This document shows, piece by piece, positions 39,666-48,931 of a DNA stretch of 64,000 nucleotides. Position 1 is the first letter of the stretch. Every line of letters begins with the position of its first letter. The notes under the pieces were generated by a model that saw only the letters and a list, made by a program, of their open reading frames with translations, was not told where the DNA came from and did not search any database. The DNA is from Halopseudomonas litoralis (GTDB lineage: Bacteria; Pseudomonadota; Gammaproteobacteria; Pseudomonadales; Pseudomonadaceae), in contig NZ_LT629748.1 of NCBI RefSeq assembly GCF_900105005.1, positions 868,001 through 932,000 of the forward strand, given 5' to 3'. The position numbers and the translations under genes are program-made.

Positions 39666-40433
39666 TCAGCTCCTCCGGTAAGCCCGATTGAGCTTCTTCA
39701 TGCCGCCGATCCAGCGATCATAATTCTCCGCCTTGTTGCGAAAATAGTTGAGCACTTCGGGATGCGGCAGGACCAGGAAGGTCTCTGCCTCAATGGCCTG
39801 CAAGCAGGCCTCGGCGACCGGCTCCGGTTCCAGCATACCGTCGATGCTGGCAACGCCATCTTCGTGGCCTTTGGTCATGGCCGAACGCACGGCCTGGGGG
39901 CAGAGCACCGATACCTTGATGCCGTCATCGCCATAGGTCAGTGCCAGCCATTCCGCCAGAGCCACCGCCGCGTGCTTGGTTACTGCATAGGGGGCAGAAC
40001 CCACCTGTGACAGCAAGCCAGCAGCGGAGGCAGTATTGAGGAAGTAACCCTCGCCACGCTCGATCATCCGGGGAGCCAGGTGCCTGGCCGCATAGATATG
40101 GGCCATCACGTTGATGTCCCATATCCGCTGCCAGTCATCGTTGGATACTTCCGGGCCGCCCGACACCATGATGCCGGCGTTGGAGCAAAACAGGTCAATG
40201 GGACCCTCCAGGGTCTCCACGTCATCAATCATGCTCTTGATGTCCTCTTCCGAGGCGACGTTGACCTGGCGGGCAATGCCATTGATCTGTTCCGCTGTTT
40301 CTCGCGCACCCTGTTCATCGAGGTCCGCACAGATAACCCGCTTGGCGCCGGCTTCGGCAAACCGGATCGCCAGCGCTCGGCCGATGCCACCGGCCGCGCC
40401 GGTGACCACTACAATACGATTGTTAATATCCAT
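39666..40433 (-). CDS. SDR-family oxidoreductase
   Basis: The 255-residue classical short-chain dehydrogenase has the NAD(P) motif TGAAGGIG near residue 12, an acidic residue after strand 2 (CADLDEQ, favouring NAD), the NAG motif SNAGIM, Ser in TASAAG and the catalytic YAVTK. The C-terminal extension includes a RNKAENYDRWIGGMKKL tail. The substrate is unknown. It lies on the same strand as the acyl-CoA dehydrogenase and acyl-CoA synthetase genes (gap 57 bp), so it probably acts on an alcohol or ketone intermediate of the same pathway. Confidence 0.85.
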   Translation of the reverse strand: MDINNRIVVVTGAAGGIGRALAIRFAEAGAKRVICADLDEQGARETAEQINGIARQVNVASEEDIKSMIDDVETLEGPIDLFCSNAGIMVSGGPEVSNDDWQRIWDINVMAHIYAARHLAPRMIERGEGYFLNTASAAGLLSQVGSAPYAVTKHAAVALAEWLALTYGDDGIKVSVLCPQAVRSAMTKGHEDGVASIDGMLEPEPVAEACLQAIEAETFLVLPHPEVLNYFRNKAENYDRWIGGMKKLNRAYRRS

Positions 40434-40490
40434 GGTCAGCTTCCTTCCAGTGCTGTACGCAGGGCCTTGGCGGCCGCTGCGTCCCGGATT

Positions 40491-41738
40491 CTAGTTGTGG
40501 GATTTGACTTCGGCGCGGGCCACCACGTTGTGATGAACCTCGTCAGGGCCATCCGCAAGACGCAGCGTGCGCTGCTTGGTATACATTTCTGGCAGCGGTG
40601 ACCACTGACTGATGCCGGTGGCGCCATGAATCTGGATGGCCTGGTCAATGATATTGCAGCATTTCTCGGGGACCATGGCTTTGGCCATGGAGACCCAGAT
40701 GCGGGCTTCCTTGTTGCCCAGCACATCCATGGCCTTGGCGGCTTTCAACACGATCATGCGCATTGCTTCGATTTCGATACGGGCACGGGAGATGGTTTCC
40801 ATGTTCTTGCCCAGATCGATAATGGAGCGGCCGAAGGCTTCGCGATTCAGGCCCCGATCAATCATCAGACCGAGAGCCTTTTCAGCGGAGCCGATGGAGC
40901 GCATGCAGTGGTGGATACGGCCTGGCCCGAGGCGCAGCTGGGATATCTCGAAACCGCGCCCTTCACCCCACAGAATGTTGTCTTTCGGGACCCGGACGTT
41001 GTCCAGTTTGATGTGCATGTGGCCGTGTGGCGCATCGTCATGACCGAACACGTTCATTGGACCGAGTATCGTCAGGCCGGGCGCGTCCATCGGCACCAGA
41101 ATCTGCGACTGCTGGCGAAAGGGTTCTGCATCCGGACTGGTTTTTACCATGCAGATCATTATCTTGCAGCGGGGGTCGCCGGCACCGGAAATATAATATT
41201 TTTCGCCGTTGATGACCCACTCATCGCCTTCAAGCACGGCGCTGGTTTCGATATTGCGCGCATCGGAGGAGGCTACCTGGGGCTCGGTCATGCCAAAGCA
41301 TGAGCGGATCTCACCATTGAGCAGGGGCTTGAGCCACTGTTCCTTCTGTTCCGGCGTGCCGACACGCTCCAGTACTTCCATATTGCCCGTATCGGGAGCG
41401 GAGCAGTTGAGCGTTTCAGAGGCGAGCGGGTTCTTGCCCAGTTCAACCGCGATATAAGCGTAATCCAGGTTGGACAGACCCTCACCGGTTTCGGCGTTAG
41501 GCAGGAAGAAGTTCCAAAGACCCGCCTCCTTGGCTTTTTTCTTGGCGCCTTCCAGCAGGTCCAATTGGCCGGGCGCATAGCTGAAGCGCTCTGCACGGCC
41601 CTCTCCCAGACGGTTGTACTCCTCCAGGATGGGGTCGACATTATCCCGGATGTGCTGTTTGACGGCATCCAGCAGTGGGCGGACCTTTTCTGACATGGTC
41701 AGATCGTTGAGTTTATGAGCGTTGTTTGAGCTATCCAT
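40491..41738 (-). CDS. Acyl-CoA dehydrogenase (ACAD11-like), copy 1
   Basis: The protein has 415 residues from the ATG at 41738, which follows a CAGGAG ribosome-binding site. FAD-binding and active-site blocks include [39 protein letters not shown] and the C-terminal [11 protein letters not shown] motif shared with ACAD10/ACAD11-type enzymes. It is clearly paralogous to the enzyme at 51013-52209. It oxidises an acyl-CoA with electron transfer to ETF. The start overlaps the synthetase stop by 8 bp, so the pair is probably translated together. Confidence 0.9.
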   Translation of the reverse strand: MDSSNNAHKLNDLTMSEKVRPLLDAVKQHIRDNVDPILEEYNRLGEGRAERFSYAPGQLDLLEGAKKKAKEAGLWNFFLPNAETGEGLSNLDYAYIAVELGKNPLASETLNCSAPDTGNMEVLERVGTPEQKEQWLKPLLNGEIRSCFGMTEPQVASSDARNIETSAVLEGDEWVINGEKYYISGAGDPRCKIMICMVKTSPDAEPFRQQSQILVPMDAPGLTILGPMNVFGHDDAPHGHMHIKLDNVRVPKDNILWGEGRGFEISQLRLGPGRIHHCMRSIGSAEKALGLMIDRGLNREAFGRSIIDLGKNMETISRARIEIEAMRMIVLKAAKAMDVLGNKEARIWVSMAKAMVPEKCCNIIDQAIQIHGATGISQWSPLPEMYTKQRTLRLADGPDEVHHNVVARAEVKSHN

Positions 41739-43467
41739 GGTTATCTCCTGCAGGTATGGGTGTGGGGATATTCGTACATTCACTTCGTATACTGTGCCGA
41801 TCGATTTTTCCGGTTCCGCCCCGGGGCAGGGGAGTTGGCCAGAACCAGATTCTTTCCGGGATCTTGAAGGCCGCCAGGTGGCTGGCAAGTCCATGTTGCA
41901 ACTTGCTTTCTGTTACGTCTGAGTCGGGCAGGAGATAGACCGCCGCACCAACGACTTCCCCCAGGCGCTCATCCGGTATCGGAAAAACACAGGCTTCGGA
42001 TATGCCTGGGTGGTGATGCAGGGCGCCTTCTACCTCCAGACACGAAATATTCTCGCCGCCGCGGATGATGATGGTCTTTTTCCGGTCAACGATATAAAAG
42101 AACCCCTCGTCATCCATGCGGGCCAGGTCGCCGGTGTAAAGCCAACCGTCTCGAAGGGTCGAGCGGGTGGCCTCTGGCTGGTTCAGGTAACAGCGCATGT
42201 TTGCCGGGCTTTTGATGATCAATTCACCGATCTGACCGGTGGGCACCTCGCGGCCCTGCTCATCGACGATCAGGGCCTGCTGCAATGGCGGCGTCAGCCT
42301 GCCCGCGGTTTCCGGACGTTCCACATAGTCCGGACCCGAGGCCACAATTCCCAGGCCGTTGGTTTCCGTCATGCCCCAGCCAGAGCCGATCATGGCACGG
42401 GGAAAAGCCTGCGCCAGCAGGCTGACCTGGGCCGCAGGCCGCTTCGCGCCGCCGGCTACAATACCCGCCAGCGATGGCAGGTCCTGATCCTGCCGACGAG
42501 CCGCATCCATCAGTTCAACGGACTGGGTGGGAACACCGACGAATCGGGTGATCTGTTCGCTGTTGATTACCCCAACTGCGAGATCCGGATCCCACTTGTA
42601 GATCAATACGATCTTGGCACCGGTGGCCAGCCCCTGCAGGAACATCGAGTTCAGGGCCGTTACATGAAATAGCGGGGTAACGATCAGGGATGCAGTCTGG
42701 GGTGGCGGTGGAGCATCAGCAGTGGGATTGATCAGAGGTGTCATTTCCTTGAACATCACCAGGGAATGGACGGCTGATATGGCGCCCCGGTGAGTAAGAA
42801 CGACTCCTTTGGGAGTACCGGATGACCCGGATGAGTAGAGCACCGCAAAGTCATCATCGGGGTCAAGGGGAACCGCCGGCCAGGTGACAGGCTCGGGGCG
42901 ATCCTTGATCTGTTCATAACTCAGAGAGCCTTTTGCATCCCGTACAGCCACCAGCGCGATGTTGTGAGCTTTTGCATGGGAGGCCACAGCCTCGTACCGG
43001 GGGCCATCGGCAAATACAACCCTCGCCCCGCAGTCCTCCAGCGCGAACACCAACTCGTCTGCGGACCACCAGGCATTCATGGGTACCACTACGGCACCGA
43101 TTGAGGCCGCAGCCATGATCAGCACCAGCATCTCGGGATAGTTGCGCATGGCAATCGCAACCCGGTCTCCTGGGGCTACCTCAAGCTGTTCGACCATGCC
43201 ATGGGCCAGCCTCAGAACCTCGTCGCAGAACTGTCCGTGGTTCCAGCGCTGGTCCTGGTACACCAGTAGATCCCGATGGCCATAGGTGTCGGCGGATTTC
43301 TGCAGAAGCGCCCGCAGATTGGCCGGGGCGTTGGCAAAAACCGTATAGGCCGTGCCATGGATACAGGCTTGTGTCAGAGCAAAGCGCGGGTCGGCCCCGG
43401 TGATGTGTTCAACGGCTGCCTCAAGGGGCATGCCGGTAATGTTGGGCGCGTGGTCGTTGTGATTCAT
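41731..43467 (-). CDS. Class I adenylate-forming acyl-CoA synthetase
   Basis: The 578-residue AMP-dependent ligase has the P-loop YSSGSSGTPKGVVLTHRGA (about residue 212), the A5-like GWGMTETNGLG, the conserved YTGDLARMDDEGFFYIVDRKK block and a catalytic lysine expected near TGKIDR. It activates a carboxylic acid to its CoA ester. It is the first gene of a synthetase-dehydrogenase-SDR set on the minus strand. The substrate is not readable from sequence, but the neighbours suggest a fatty or branched acid. Confidence 0.87.
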   Translation of the reverse strand: MNHNDHAPNITGMPLEAAVEHITGADPRFALTQACIHGTAYTVFANAPANLRALLQKSADTYGHRDLLVYQDQRWNHGQFCDEVLRLAHGMVEQLEVAPGDRVAIAMRNYPEMLVLIMAAASIGAVVVPMNAWWSADELVFALEDCGARVVFADGPRYEAVASHAKAHNIALVAVRDAKGSLSYEQIKDRPEPVTWPAVPLDPDDDFAVLYSSGSSGTPKGVVLTHRGAISAVHSLVMFKEMTPLINPTADAPPPPQTASLIVTPLFHVTALNSMFLQGLATGAKIVLIYKWDPDLAVGVINSEQITRFVGVPTQSVELMDAARRQDQDLPSLAGIVAGGAKRPAAQVSLLAQAFPRAMIGSGWGMTETNGLGIVASGPDYVERPETAGRLTPPLQQALIVDEQGREVPTGQIGELIIKSPANMRCYLNQPEATRSTLRDGWLYTGDLARMDDEGFFYIVDRKKTIIIRGGENISCLEVEGALHHHPGISEACVFPIPDERLGEVVGAAVYLLPDSDVTESKLQHGLASHLAAFKIPERIWFWPTPLPRGGTGKIDRHSIRSECTNIPTPIPAGDNHG

Positions 43468-43583
43468 TATTATTATCCAGTCATTGACAGAGAGAGGCTG
43501 TCTTCCTGACGCCTGTGGGGATCCGCTTTGGTAACACCGCTGGAGTTATCAAGCTACTGAGGCGTAGCGGTGATGTCTCCTGT

Positions 43584-43600
43584 TATTCATCCAGTGAATA
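43584..43600. promoter_or_regulatory. Operator-like palindrome upstream of the acyl-CoA synthetase gene
   Basis: tattca-N5-tgaata (43584-43600) lies in the 360-bp divergent gap (43468-43827). The sequence cagtgaatag (43592-43601) recurs inverted as ctattcactg at 43736-43745. A weak plus-strand promoter, ttgaca (43699-43704) and tgatag (43721-43726), lies between the two. A transcription factor controlling both sides is plausible; none is encoded next to it. Confidence 0.4.
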
Positions 43601-43827
43601 GTCCGTTAATGAGTGCGTGAGACTGTGAAGCGGGGGTGGGTTTTGCGACATTAAATATGGAGGATCCAGCTGCGCAGATCAGGCTCGGAATACACGCTTT
43701 GACATCGTCATAGCTTAAAATGATAGTTCCGCATCCTATTCACTGATGCTGGGTTTTCGAAATCGACTTCCGCAGTGCGAACCTGATAGTCTTCAGGCGA
43801 AGTTCACCGACACCTCGGAAGTGCCCA

Positions 43828-44217
43828 GTGATAGATAATAATAGTTACTCCTCTACGCCGCGCGCCTGGTTCACCGTCTCGATACTGTTGATGGCCTATG
43901 TGCTGTCCTTTATCGACCTACAGGTTCTCAATCTGTTGGAAGCCCCAATTCGGGTGGGTCTGGGTATCTCCGACACCCAGGTGAGTCTGCTGATGGGGTT
44001 GCCGTTGGCTATCTTCTATACCATCGCCGGTATCCCACTGGGGCGCGTGACCGATTATGTATTCCAGGATGACATGGCCATACGTTATTCGATTTTCTGG
44101 ATAGCCAGTGTTATCACTATTGGCGCCGTGGTGTTGCTGCGGATGGGCATCAAGCCCTACCGCGAAGCACGTGAGACCCTAGCCGCCTGGGGCGAACGCC
44201 AGGAACAGACGGCGTGA
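43828..44217 (+). pseudogene. Internally deleted MFS (spinster-like) transporter
   Basis: The 129-residue frame starts at GTG 43828 after GGAAG. Residues 1-65 are the N-terminus of a major facilitator (AWFTVSILLMAYVLSFIDLQ, LGISDTQVSLLMGLPLAIFYT, GIPLGR). From about 66 it continues directly as an MFS C-terminus (TDYVFQDDMAIRYS, one helix, GIKPYREAR). About 300 residues, covering most helices, are missing with the frame preserved. It cannot form a normal transporter. It precedes the thiolase gene and is divergent from the synthetase gene, so the intact gene was probably a substrate importer for this region. Confidence 0.75.
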
Positions 44218-44277
44218 ACCGTCGCAATTCAACTTATGCGCCAGCTGGCGCAGTGTTTGGGAAACAGGAGCTGAACC

Positions 44278-45462
44278 ATGACTGATGCAGTAATCGTATC
44301 CACGGCCCGTACCGGCCTGGGCAAGTCCTATCGCGGTGCGCTGAATGACACGCACAGTGTTGATCTGGCCGGTTTCGTTATCGAAGAAGCGGTAAAGCGC
44401 GCTGGTATCGACCCTGCTCTGGTTGAGGATGTGATCCTTGGCGCCACCTTCCATGAAGGTGCTCAGGGCAAGAACATGGCGCGTTTGGCGGCCATCCGTG
44501 GTGGCCTGCCGGTGACCACCGCCGGTATGTCGATCAACCGTTTCTGCAGCTCCGGTCTGCAGTCCATCGCTCTTGCCGCGCAGCGTGTGATCAGCGAGAA
44601 GGTTCCGGCCATCGTTGCCGGTGGCGTTGAGTCCATCAGCCTGTGCCAGAACGACAAGCTCAACATGTTCCGCGGTACCAACGAGTGGATCAAGCAGAAC
44701 AAGCCTGAGCTGTATCTGTCCATGATCGAAACCGCTGACATCGTCGCCGCACGCTACAACGTCAGCCGTGAGTCCCAGGACGAATACTCGCTGATCAGCC
44801 AGCAGCGCGTGGCCGCAGGCCAGGAGTCCGGCAAGTTCGATGACGAAATCGTGCCGTTCACCACCAGCATGAAGGTGCAGAACAAGGAAACCGGTGAAGT
44901 CTCCGACAAGCAGGTTACCCTGACCCGTGACGAGTGCAACCGCCCGCAGACCACGCTCGAAGGCTTGTCCTCGCTGAACCCGATCCGCGGTCCTGAGCAC
45001 TTTATCACTGCAGGCAACGCCAGCCAGCTGTCTGATGGTGCTTCTGTATGTACCGTCATGAACGGCAAGGTGGCAGAGCAACTGAACATCGAGCCCATGG
45101 GCATCTTCCGTGGCTTCGCCGTTGCTGGCTGCGAGCCTGACGAGATGGGCATTGGCCCGGTATTTGCGATTCCGCGTTTGCTGGAGCGTAACGGCCTGAA
45201 AATGGACGATATCGGTCTGTGGGAACTGAACGAAGCTTTCGCTTCCCAGGTTGTCTACTGCCGGGACCGTCTGGGCATCCCGATGGAAAACCTGAACGTC
45301 AACGGCGGCTCCATCGCCATCGGCCACCCTTACGGTGTTACCGGCTCGCGTCTGACCGGGCACGCGCTGATCGAAGGCAAGCGCCGCGGCGTCAAGTACG
45401 TCGTTGTCACCATGTGCATCGGCGGTGGCCAGGGCGCAGCGGGCCTGTTCGAAATCGTCTGA
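44278..45462 (+). CDS. Acetyl-CoA C-acyltransferase (thiolase)
   Basis: The 394-residue thiolase has the acylated cysteine in NRFCSSGLQ (Cys90), the mid-protein [10 protein letters not shown] block, and the C-terminal [19 protein letters not shown] histidine motif and [12 protein letters not shown] cysteine motif. It cleaves 3-ketoacyl-CoA in beta-oxidation or, in reverse, condenses acyl-CoAs. It is followed by a terminator and then a large acyl-CoA dehydrogenase gene. It is fadA-like but not the fadB-linked copy, so no symbol is assigned. Confidence 0.92.
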   Translation: MTDAVIVSTARTGLGKSYRGALNDTHSVDLAGFVIEEAVKRAGIDPALVEDVILGATFHEGAQGKNMARLAAIRGGLPVTTAGMSINRFCSSGLQSIALAAQRVISEKVPAIVAGGVESISLCQNDKLNMFRGTNEWIKQNKPELYLSMIETADIVAARYNVSRESQDEYSLISQQRVAAGQESGKFDDEIVPFTTSMKVQNKETGEVSDKQVTLTRDECNRPQTTLEGLSSLNPIRGPEHFITAGNASQLSDGASVCTVMNGKVAEQLNIEPMGIFRGFAVAGCEPDEMGIGPVFAIPRLLERNGLKMDDIGLWELNEAFASQVVYCRDRLGIPMENLNVNGGSIAIGHPYGVTGSRLTGHALIEGKRRGVKYVVVTMCIGGGQGAAGLFEIV

Positions 45463-45487
45463 CAGCAGCATTGCGCTGCGGGCTGAC

Positions 45488-45523
45488 AAGCAAACCCGAG
45501 CCTATGCTCGGGTTTTGCTTTTA
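45488..45523 (+). terminator. Intrinsic terminator after the thiolase gene
   Basis: The stem aaacccgag (45492-45500) / ctcgggttt (45507-45515) with a 6-nt loop is followed by a T-rich run. It lies about 30 bp after the thiolase stop codon. Confidence 0.8.
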
Positions 45524-45567
45524 GGCTACTGTTGACTGTCTCAAGCTGAGATTCCGGAGCATTTTTC

Positions 45568-47367
45568 ATGACACAGAAGATCATCAATACCGACGATCTC
45601 GCATTTCTGTTGTACGAGCTGCTGGACGTTGAGCGCTTCACCGAATTCCCTCGCTATGCCGATCATAATCGCGACACCTTTGACGCGGCGATTGAGCTGG
45701 CTCTGAAAGTCGGCGCTGAAACCTTTGCGCCGCACAATCACCTCTGCGACGGTGATGAACCCCGTTTCGAGAATGGCAGGGTGGTAATCCGCCCGGAAGT
45801 ATCCGAGGCGCTGGCGGTACTGCGTGACACCGGCCTGATGGCGGCATCACAGGATTACGAACGCGGCGGCATGCAACTGCCATCGGTGATTGCCCAGACC
45901 TGTATCGGTCTGATCAAGGGTGCCAACGTGAGCACTCAGGCCTACGCAGGGCTGACCATCGCCGCATGCAACCTGATCATGGCCCACGGCAGCGATGAAT
46001 ATAAACGCCGCTTTGCCGAGCCGATGATGGCAGGACGCTTCTTCGGCACCATGTGTCTGACCGAGCCCCAGGCCGGTTCCTCGCTGGCTGACATCAAGAC
46101 GCGGGCGTTGCCTGCCGCCGATGGCAGCTATCGCATAACCGGCAACAAGATCTTCATTTCCGCCGGTGACCACGAACTCAGCGAGAACATCGTGCACCTG
46201 GTATTGGCCAAACTGCCTGACGCACCGCCGGGCGTGAAAGGCATCTCGCTATTCATCGTGCCGAAGATCATGGTCAATGAAGACGGCAGTCTGGGCGAGC
46301 GCAATGACGTGACCCTGGCTGGCTTGATCCACAAGATGGGCTATCGCGGCACGACCTCGACCATGCTCAACTTCGGCGAGAAGGGCGGGGCGGTGGGGTA
46401 TCTGGTTGGCGAGCCACATCAGGGGCTGGCGCAGATGTTCCATATGATGAACGAGGCCCGTATCGGCGTGGGATTGGGCTCGGTCATGCTGGGTTACACC
46501 GGTTACCTGCATGCGCTCGAGTACGCGCGCGAGCGACGCCAGGGCCGGCCGCTGAAAGAGCGCGACCCGCAAAGTCCGATGATTCCGTTGATTCAGCATG
46601 CTGATATTCGCCGCATGCTGTTGGCGCAGAAGTCCTTTGTCGAAGGTGGACTGGCGCTGTGTCTGTACGCTTCAACGCTCTCCGATGAGAAGAAATACGC
46701 TGAAGACCCGCAGGTGCGCGAGGAATCCGCCGGACTGCTTGAGCTGCTGATTCCCGTCGTCAAATCCTGGCCGTCGCAGTTCTGTGTTGAGGCCAACAGT
46801 CTGGCGATTCAGGTGCATGGCGGCTATGGCTACACCCGAGAGTACCCGGTGGAGCAGTTCTACCGGGATAACCGACTCAACCCGATCCATGAAGGTGCCC
46901 ATGGTATTCAGGGGCAGGACCTGCTGGGCCGCAAGGTAGCCATGCAGGACGGGCGTTTTTATAAATCGCTGGTTCAGCTCATTCGTACTACCTTGGCAGA
47001 ATGCGAAGACAGCGCGCAACTGAACGCTTCACAGCTGATGCTGGCTGACGCGCTGGATACGCTGCAGGCCGTCACAGACGCGCTGCAAGTTATGCGTCGG
47101 GACGATATAGAGCGGGCGTTGGCAAATGCCTATCTTTATATGGAATGCTTCGGACACGTTGTGGTTGGCTGGATGTGGCTGCGTCAGGCTCAGGCAGCAC
47201 TGCGCGGCGTGGAGCAGGGTGGTCAGCGTACGCCGGCATTCTACGAAGGCAAGGTCAGGGCCTGCGAGTACTTCCTGCGTTATGAGCTGCCGAAGCCGTT
47301 GTCGTTGGCGAAGGTGCTGGCCGAAGCGGACCGCGTCACTCTGGACATGCCTGAAGCGAGCTTCTAG
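45568..47367 (+). CDS. Large acyl-CoA dehydrogenase (about 600 residues, with C-terminal extension)
   Basis: The 599-residue protein shows CLTEPQAGSSLADIKTRA (FAD/active-site block), ITGNKIFISAGDHEL, the region VQVHGGYGYTREYPVEQFYRD written as IQVHGGYGYTREYP at about 411-424, and the catalytic glutamate in NPIHEGAHGIQ. The C-terminal extension (about 460-599) is the form found in the DmdC/FadE-type 3-(methylthio)propanoyl-CoA dehydrogenase group. The substrate is uncertain: long- or short-chain acyl-CoA. It lies 105 bp after the thiolase gene on the same strand. Confidence 0.88.
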   Translation: MTQKIINTDDLAFLLYELLDVERFTEFPRYADHNRDTFDAAIELALKVGAETFAPHNHLCDGDEPRFENGRVVIRPEVSEALAVLRDTGLMAASQDYERGGMQLPSVIAQTCIGLIKGANVSTQAYAGLTIAACNLIMAHGSDEYKRRFAEPMMAGRFFGTMCLTEPQAGSSLADIKTRALPAADGSYRITGNKIFISAGDHELSENIVHLVLAKLPDAPPGVKGISLFIVPKIMVNEDGSLGERNDVTLAGLIHKMGYRGTTSTMLNFGEKGGAVGYLVGEPHQGLAQMFHMMNEARIGVGLGSVMLGYTGYLHALEYARERRQGRPLKERDPQSPMIPLIQHADIRRMLLAQKSFVEGGLALCLYASTLSDEKKYAEDPQVREESAGLLELLIPVVKSWPSQFCVEANSLAIQVHGGYGYTREYPVEQFYRDNRLNPIHEGAHGIQGQDLLGRKVAMQDGRFYKSLVQLIRTTLAECEDSAQLNASQLMLADALDTLQAVTDALQVMRRDDIERALANAYLYMECFGHVVVGWMWLRQAQAALRGVEQGGQRTPAFYEGKVRACEYFLRYELPKPLSLAKVLAEADRVTLDMPEASF

Positions 47368-47375
47368 GTACTTGC

Positions 47376-47405
47376 ACTCTGCGCCGGGTATACCCGGCGC
47401 AGAGT
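47376..47405. terminator. Perfect 30-bp palindrome between convergent genes
   Basis: actctgcgccgggta is followed immediately by its reverse complement tacccggcgcagagt, with no spacer. It sits between the converging acyl-CoA dehydrogenase and ogt genes. There is no T-run, so it may be a bidirectional weak terminator, an RNA stability hairpin, or a protein site. Confidence 0.5.
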
Positions 47406-47464
47406 ACGCTGTAGCGTATTGGCCCGTTGATCGGGTGAGCTGCCTTTTTCATCGGCGAGGATGA

Positions 47465-48007
47465 TCAGGAAGCAGCGATCAACCGGCGTTCGAGATCGAT
47501 CAGTTGCTCTTTGCGTTCGACACCCCAGCGGTAGCCGGAAATGCCGCCATCGCTGCGCAACACTCGGTGACACGGCACAAGAATAGCCAGAGGATTGGCT
47601 GCACAGGCACCTGCTACAGCACGCATCGCTGAAGGCCTGCCGATAAGGCGTGCCAGTTCCGTATAGCTGACTGTCTGGCCGGCGGCAACCTTGGCCAGCT
47701 CGGCCCATACCTGCTGCTGAAAAACGCTGCCAAAGGCGCTCAGCGGAAGTTGCAGATGCAGCTCGCCCACCGGGTGGTCGACGTATTGCAGCAGCGTCTG
47801 CATATCGCTGGCCAGTTCGGCATCATCACGTTCGAGACGTGCGTCGGGAAAGCGTTTTTGCAGATCGGCAATCAATGTCTGATCGTCGTCACCCAGCAGG
47901 ATTGCGCAGATACCGGTATGACAGACAGCCAGCAACAGACCGCCGAGCCGGCACTGACCGGTGGTGTAGCGCAGGTGGTCAGGCAGCGTTTTCATGTTGG
48001 CCTCCAC
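47465..48007 (-). CDS. ogt: Methylated-DNA--protein-cysteine methyltransferase (Ogt/Ada C-terminal type)
   Basis: The 180-residue protein has the active-site PCHRV (in ILVPCHRVLRSDGGISGY), the DNA-binding FQQQVWAELAKVAAGQTVSY helix and the RAVAGACAANPLAI segment. It transfers methyl from O6-methylguanine to its cysteine in a suicide reaction. The N-terminal Ada zinc and AraC domains are absent. It is convergent with the acyl-CoA dehydrogenase gene. Start at ATG 48007 or 47995. Confidence 0.88.
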   Translation of the reverse strand: MEANMKTLPDHLRYTTGQCRLGGLLLAVCHTGICAILLGDDDQTLIADLQKRFPDARLERDDAELASDMQTLLQYVDHPVGELHLQLPLSAFGSVFQQQVWAELAKVAAGQTVSYTELARLIGRPSAMRAVAGACAANPLAILVPCHRVLRSDGGISGYRWGVERKEQLIDLERRLIAAS

Positions 48008-48087
48008 TGATGATTGGAAAACTCATCTTACAGCGCAGCCCGGGTTGTTGGAATTCAATCATCGGCCCTTTCTGGGGCCGGCGTTGC

Positions 48088-48879
48088 TCAGTCCTTGATG
48101 CCCATTTCTCGAGCCATGTCGTTGGTGTTTATCTCCCAGCCAGCGGCGATATCGCGTTCCAGGCGCAGCGGTGACATGCTGATCAGACCTTCACGCAGTG
48201 CGCGCACATCGCTTTCCGGCGCATCCACCCGATCGGTCTGGCGTTGAAAGCCCATCCAGTAATAGGGGATGTCACGGGTATCCCGGCGCGCTTCGATATT
48301 GACCCCACCAATGCTGCCACGTCGAGGCTGGCAGATGGCGACGCCTTTCACCTGTTTTGAGGTCATGGCAGGGAAATTGATATTCATCGCGCAGTCTTCC
48401 GGCCAGCCGCGCTGCAGCAGCTGGCGTACCACGGCGGGCCCCAGTTCGCGGGCGGTATCCCAGTGTGCCGGTACGCCGCGATGGTAGGCCTGGCTCAGAG
48501 CAATGGCCGGTATGTTCAGCAGGGTAGCGGTGAGGGCGCCGCCGATGGTGCCTGAGAAGGCCACCGAGTCGCTGAAGTTGGCGCCATGATTGACGCCAGA
48601 CAAGATCAGATCCGGCGGTTCCGGCATCAGTTCGGAAACACCCAGCAGGACGCAATCGCTGGGGGTGCCACTGACGCTGAAGCGGCGCTCACCGAAGTTG
48701 TGTACCCGCAAAGGGTGATGCAGGGTGACCGACATGGAGACGCCGCTTTGATCCAGATCCGGCGATACGATCCAGACTTCTTCGGCAATCTGTTCGGCAA
48801 TATCTTCCATGACCTTGAGACCGGGACCTCGCCAACCATCATCATTGGTGAGCAGAACGCGTTTTATGAGTTTGGACAT
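48088..48879 (-). CDS. surE: SurE-like 5'/3'-nucleotidase
   Basis: The 263-residue protein has the SurE metal motif LLTNDDGW near residues 9-16, VWIVSPDLDQSGVS, the metal-binding SGVNHGANFSDSVAFSGTIGGA segment (in two blocks) and a SurE fold throughout. Typical Pseudomonas surE lies beside pcm, nlpD and rpoS; none of these is here, so this is probably a second, acyl-CoA-cluster-associated copy. The family hydrolyses nucleoside monophosphates and short polyphosphates. It follows the phosphotransferase gene on the same strand after a hairpin. Confidence 0.85.
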   Translation of the reverse strand: MSKLIKRVLLTNDDGWRGPGLKVMEDIAEQIAEEVWIVSPDLDQSGVSMSVTLHHPLRVHNFGERRFSVSGTPSDCVLLGVSELMPEPPDLILSGVNHGANFSDSVAFSGTIGGALTATLLNIPAIALSQAYHRGVPAHWDTARELGPAVVRQLLQRGWPEDCAMNINFPAMTSKQVKGVAICQPRRGSIGGVNIEARRDTRDIPYYWMGFQRQTDRVDAPESDVRALREGLISMSPLRLERDIAAGWEINTNDMAREMGIKD

Positions 48880-48904
48880 GAAGAGACCTTTTTTGGAGGG
48901 TATT

Positions 48905-48924
48905 CCCCCACGCTTCTGTGGGGG
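48905..48924 (-). terminator. GC-rich hairpin between the phosphotransferase and surE-like genes
   Basis: cccccac (48905-48911) pairs with gtggggg (48918-48924), with a 6-nt loop. It lies 7 bp after the phosphotransferase stop on the minus strand. No T-run follows, so termination would be weak; it also resembles a REP unit. Confidence 0.45.
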
Positions 48925-48931
48925 CAGAGCC

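Noticed and set aside
47636..47650. gccgataa match inside ogt
   Set aside because: It lies within the coding region on the wrong strand for any nearby flagellar gene and has no suitable -35 box.
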